Shown here piece by piece: positions 5,240 to 7,487 of a stretch of 7,487 bases of DNA. The notes under the pieces were generated by a model, which ran no database searches, was not told the origin of the DNA, and was given only the letters and a program-made list of their open reading frames with translations. Source of the stretch: Chloroflexota bacterium (GTDB lineage Bacteria; Chloroflexota; Anaerolineae; 4572-78); assembly GCA_024278725.1 (NCBI GenBank), contig JAJRSQ010000270.1:1-7487 (forward strand). The letters run 5' to 3'. The position numbers were made by a program, and so were the translations under genes. Numbering within the stretch: position 1 is the first letter of the stretch; each line of letters starts with the position of its first letter.

Positions 5240-7024
5240 TCACTTTTTCACCAAAAAATTTCCCATCACCAACTGGTCAATATCCGATTTTCGGAAAGTG
5301 TTGAGCGCGTTTTGCGGGGTGTTCACAATCGGTTCCCCGCGCAGGTTGAACGACGTGTTCAGCAGGACGGGCACGCCCGTCGCCTGCTCGAAGTCGGCAA
5401 TCATCCGGTAATAGAGCGGATTTGTTTCGCGGGTGACGCTTTGCAATCGCCCCGTGCCGTTGTGATTCACCGCCTTGATTTGCGCCCCTTTTTCCGCCAC
5501 AATCGGCGAGACCATCAACATATATGGCGCGAGCAGATTCGTTTCGATGTCCGGGGTGGCGAAATACTCGGCGGCTTTTTCCGCCAGCACCACCGGCGCA
5601 AAGGGACGGAACGGCTCGCGGAACTTGATTTTCGTGTTGACAATTTCCTTCATCTCTTCGCGGCGCGGGTCGGCGAGGATGGAACGGTTGCCCAGCGCGC
5701 GCGGTCCCCATTCAAACCGCCCCTGATAGAGCGCAATCACCCGCTCATCGAGCATGGCATCTACGGCGCGTTGGCTCATCTGCGCCATATCGTCAATCTT
5801 TTCGTAGGCGAATCCACTTTCGCGGATGGCGGCTTCCATCTCTGCCTCGGAATATTCCGCGCCCCAATAGGCGTGTTCCATCACCCATTTGCGCGGTTTG
5901 CCGAGCAAAACGTGGTAGGCGTACAATGCCGCGCCGAGCGCCGCGCCGGAATCGCCCGCCGCCGGTTGGATGAACACCCGCTCAAACGGTCCTTCGCGGA
6001 TGATGCGCCCGTTGGCGACGCTGTTGAGCGCCACCCCGCCCGCCATCACCAAATTCTTCGAGCCGGTCATTTTATGCGCTGCCTGCACCATTTTCAGCAC
6101 CGTATCTTCGGTGACGCGCTGAATGCTGGCGGCGATGTCGGCGTATTTTTGGTTTTGTGCCGCCACCGGATCATCCCACTGGGGATGGTCGCGGTTCGGG
6201 TGGGTGGTTTCGGTGAAAAATTCCGCTTCCGGCATCCGGCGCGGACCGAATAGCGCCTCAAATTTGCGGCTGAACGTGTTTTTGGTGGAATGATGGAAGC
6301 TGAAATAATCCATATTCAACTGCACGCCACCATCCGCATCCACCGACACCACTTTGTACACATCATCCATATAATTGGGATGACCATACGGCGCCATACC
6401 CATCACTTTGTATTCCCCGTTGTTGACGCGGAAACCGAGGTAGGCGGTGAAGGCAGAATAAAGCAGCCCCAGCGAGTGCGGGAAGCGCAATTCGCGGGTG
6501 AGATTGATGGTATTTTCACCGGAACCGTCGAAAGTGGCGGTGGCGTGTCCCATCGTGGCGGTCGTCCACTCGCCCACCCCGTCGATGGTCAGCACGGCGG
6601 CATCCTCAAACGGCGAGGCGAACATCGCGCTGGCGGCGTGGGAAAGATGGTGTTCCACGAACAGAATTTTGTCGGTGGGCACGCCGATTTTCGTTTGCAA
6701 TTGGCTTTTTATCCACAGCTTTTCATCAAACCACGCCACCATCGCTTCGCGGAACACCCCCCACGATTTGGGGAACGTGCCGAGCGTGCTCAGCAGAATG
6801 CGCTCGAATTTATGGAGCGGTTTTTCGTAAAAAACCACGTAATCCAAATCGTCGCCGGTGATGCCGCCCTCTGCCAGACAAAAATCAATGGCTTGTTGCG
6901 GGTAGCCGTGGTCATGTTTTTTGCGGCTGAACCGTTCTTCATCGGCGGCGGCAATCAGCACGCCATCTTGCAGTAACGCCGCGGCGGAGTCGTGATAATA
7001 GCATGAAATGCCCAGAATGTTCAT
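5240..7024 (-). CDS. O-carbamoyltransferase, NodU/CmcH/TobZ family
   Basis: The 594-aa protein should transfer a carbamoyl group from carbamoyl phosphate, via carbamoyl-adenylate, to a hydroxyl group. The N-terminal Kae1-like domain opens with ILGISCYYHDSAAAL (3-17) and DEERFSRKKHDHGYP (28-42). HHLSHA (125-130) supplies the HxxxH metal-binding histidines 125 and 129. TIDGVGEW (146-153), MAGGVALNSVANG (327-339) and AAGDSGAALGAAL (355-367) form the nucleotide and metal site. The C-terminal YrdC-like carbamoyltransferase domain has WGPRALGNRSILADPR (439-454), FRPFAPVVL (472-480) and NTSFNLRGEPIV (556-567). All key blocks are present and length is normal for the family. GAGGA (7035-7031) lies 6 nt from the ATG at 7024, which favours it over the TTG at 7027. 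It is the last gene of the minus-strand group after the SxtJ-like gene, 101 bp away. The acceptor cannot be told from sequence; secondary metabolite, sugar and envelope polymer are all possible. Confidence 0.95.
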   Translation of the reverse strand: MNILGISCYYHDSAAALLQDGVLIAAADEERFSRKKHDHGYPQQAIDFCLAEGGITGDDLDYVVFYEKPLHKFERILLSTLGTFPKSWGVFREAMVAWFDEKLWIKSQLQTKIGVPTDKILFVEHHLSHAASAMFASPFEDAAVLTIDGVGEWTTATMGHATATFDGSGENTINLTRELRFPHSLGLLYSAFTAYLGFRVNNGEYKVMGMAPYGHPNYMDDVYKVVSVDADGGVQLNMDYFSFHHSTKNTFSRKFEALFGPRRMPEAEFFTETTHPNRDHPQWDDPVAAQNQKYADIAASIQRVTEDTVLKMVQAAHKMTGSKNLVMAGGVALNSVANGRIIREGPFERVFIQPAAGDSGAALGAALYAYHVLLGKPRKWVMEHAYWGAEYSEAEMEAAIRESGFAYEKIDDMAQMSQRAVDAMLDERVIALYQGRFEWGPRALGNRSILADPRREEMKEIVNTKIKFREPFRPFAPVVLAEKAAEYFATPDIETNLLAPYMLMVSPIVAEKGAQIKAVNHNGTGRLQSVTRETNPLYYRMIADFEQATGVPVLLNTSFNLRGEPIVNTPQNALNTFRKSDIDQLVMGNFLVKK

Positions 7025-7062
7025 CAAAGTTCCTCAAAATTTACCGGTGTTGAATTATCGCC

Positions 7063-7084
7063 GGGGTGGCTCGCGAGCCGCCCC
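7063..7084. repeat. 22-bp palindrome between the SxtJ-like and carbamoyltransferase genes
   Basis: The two 11-base halves are reverse complements except for one pair (T7067 with G7080), and the centre GGCTCGCGAGCC (7068-7079) is a perfect 12-bp palindrome. It is followed by TACGAGGG. No T run marks it as a terminator on either strand. It occupies the 101-bp gap between two genes that are probably co-transcribed, so it would be an extrudable hairpin in the mRNA. It may be a worn mobile palindromic repeat. Confidence 0.6.
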
Positions 7085-7097
7085 TACGAGGGTTTAT

Positions 7098-7113
7098 TCT
7101 CTGTGTCTCTGTG
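7098..7113. repeat. Octamer TCTCTGTG, two tandem copies
   Basis: TCTCTGTG is present twice head to tail, with a further partial GTG after it. It lies just downstream of the SxtJ-like stop codon on the minus strand. It is another example of the very short tandem repeats that fill gaps in this window. Confidence 0.5.
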
Positions 7114-7125
7114 GTGATTTTCACC

Positions 7126-7356
7126 CTAAAACTGCCGGCGCGCGTCATCCAAATTGGGGGCAGGGGTGACGCGCTCTTTCCAGTGCGAACCGGCGGCTTT
7201 CTTCAAGCCGAGCGTATCGCCGAAAAGGGTTGCGCCCAAGCCGAAGGGCGCCAAAATGGTGAAATAAAAGAGCGACAGGATGACTCGCCCCACCATATTG
7301 CCGATAAACCGCCCGAAACGCTGCCAGCCGTGCCAGAATTTTTTCAGTGCGTCCAT
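7126..7356 (-). CDS. SxtJ-like small membrane protein
   Basis: A 76-aa protein with one clear hydrophobic helix at about residues 22-46 (GRVILSLFYFTILAPFGLGA is its core). A basic, aromatic N-terminus (KKFWHGWQRFGRF) and a polar tail with SHWKER (57-62) and a terminal DARRQF flank it. The layout of a WxxF start, helix with Y-F-x-I-x-P-F, then S-[HYN]-W-x-x-R matches my memory of small proteins of the SxtJ family found beside carbamoyltransferase genes. The start at 7356 is set by AGGAGC (7366-7361) 4 nt upstream; a longer reading upstream would overlap the DUF5989 gene out of frame. Its stop is 101 bp before the carbamoyltransferase start, and the preceding gene ends 8 nt away, so all three are probably one operon. 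Function is unknown; a membrane partner or anchor for the carbamoyltransferase is inference. Confidence 0.82.
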   Translation of the reverse strand: MDALKKFWHGWQRFGRFIGNMVGRVILSLFYFTILAPFGLGATLFGDTLGLKKAAGSHWKERVTPAPNLDDARRQF

Positions 7357-7360
7357 AGAT

Positions 7361-7367
7361 GCTCCTA
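7361..7367 (-). promoter_or_regulatory. Ribosome binding site of the SxtJ-like gene overlapping the upstream stop codon
   Basis: Read on the minus strand, TAGGAGC contains both the stop codon of the DUF5989-type gene (TAG, 7367-7365) and the Shine-Dalgarno AGGAGC (7366-7361), 4 nt before the ATG at 7356. The overlap suggests translational coupling and fixes the short start of the SxtJ-like gene. Confidence 0.8.
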
Positions 7368-7487
7368 AAACAAGGTGTAGATGAACGGCGCGACCCCGGA
7401 TGCCGACGCGAAAATCAATGCCAGCCCGATGAGCAGCAACATTGTCACCATTGGGATGAGCCACCATAGTTTCCGTTGCCACAGAAA
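7365..7487 (-). CDS. DUF5989-type small membrane protein, 3' part only
   Basis: The last 40 codons of a minus-strand gene whose start lies beyond the right edge. The visible part reads FLWQRKLWWLIPM, then a hydrophobic helix VTMLLLIGLALIFASA, and ends SGVAPFIYTLF followed by TAG. The charged R-K-x-W-W-L-x-P entry into a single helix and the near-invariant AVAPFIYTLF-like end are what I remember of the DUF5989 family of roughly 50-aa proteins, so only a few residues are probably missing. The family is known as a neighbour of carbamoyltransferase and SxtJ genes; I believe SxtK of saxitoxin clusters is of this kind, but that is from memory. It is closely coupled to the SxtJ-like gene that follows. 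No biochemical function can be assigned. Confidence 0.82.
   Translation of the reverse strand, partial: FLWQRKLWWLIPMVTMLLLIGLALIFASASGVAPFIYTLF

Noticed and set aside
5312..6253. 313-codon plus-strand ORF opposite the carbamoyltransferase gene
   Set aside because: Arg/His-rich shadow of the carbamoyltransferase coding sequence; no domain and no ribosome binding site of note.
7025..7062. Internal promoter for the carbamoyltransferase gene (GATAAT on the minus strand)
   Set aside because: A -10-like hexamer exists, but nothing resembling a -35 box lies 16-18 bp upstream; the palindrome is there instead.
7357..7482. Longer N-terminus for the SxtJ-like gene (118 aa)
   Set aside because: The extra residues overlap the DUF5989-type gene in another frame, and a good ribosome binding site directly precedes the ATG at 7356.

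Overview
This is a GC-rich bacterial window with four complete enzyme genes, one complete small membrane-protein gene and one small membrane-protein gene cut by the right edge. No rRNA or tRNA is visible. The organism is probably an environmental, non-proteobacterial species. A member of the Chloroflexota is my best guess, from the mix of a bacterial sphingosine-1-phosphate-lyase-type enzyme, an IMP dehydrogenase with an unusual flap, and intergenic gaps filled with 7-8 bp tandem repeats and small palindromes. That placement is inference; no marker gene settles it.

Left part, plus strand. Positions 1-128 hold a 37-bp direct repeat present twice, each copy containing a hairpin, with a third hairpin between them. 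A non-coding leader with a strong ribosome binding site follows. Then comes an FGGY-family sugar kinase (257-1840). A 224-bp gap contains a MITE-like inverted-repeat element and octamer repeats. After it comes a PLP-dependent lyase of the sphingosine-1-phosphate lyase type (2065-3576). A good sigma-70-type promoter overlaps the end of that gene and probably drives guaB (IMP dehydrogenase, 3659-5119). guaB keeps the catalytic Cys loop and the CBS pair but lacks the Arg-Tyr flap dyad at the expected place.

Middle. guaB converges with a minus-strand operon. The 120-bp gap holds a 16-bp-stem bidirectional terminator flanked on both sides by related heptamer repeats.

Right part, minus strand. Reading leftward from the right edge: the 3' end of a DUF5989-type small membrane protein, an SxtJ-like small membrane protein (8 nt gap, ribosome binding site overlapping the preceding stop), then a NodU/CmcH/TobZ-family O-carbamoyltransferase. 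This matches the gene content of the sxtI-sxtJ-sxtK block of saxitoxin clusters, but nothing else here suggests saxitoxin synthesis. I read it as a general carbamoylation module with two small membrane partners acting on an unknown, possibly envelope-associated, hydroxyl substrate.

The genes do not form one pathway. The kinase and lyase may be co-transcribed, guaB is a housekeeping purine gene with its own promoter, and the carbamoyltransferase operon is a separate unit.
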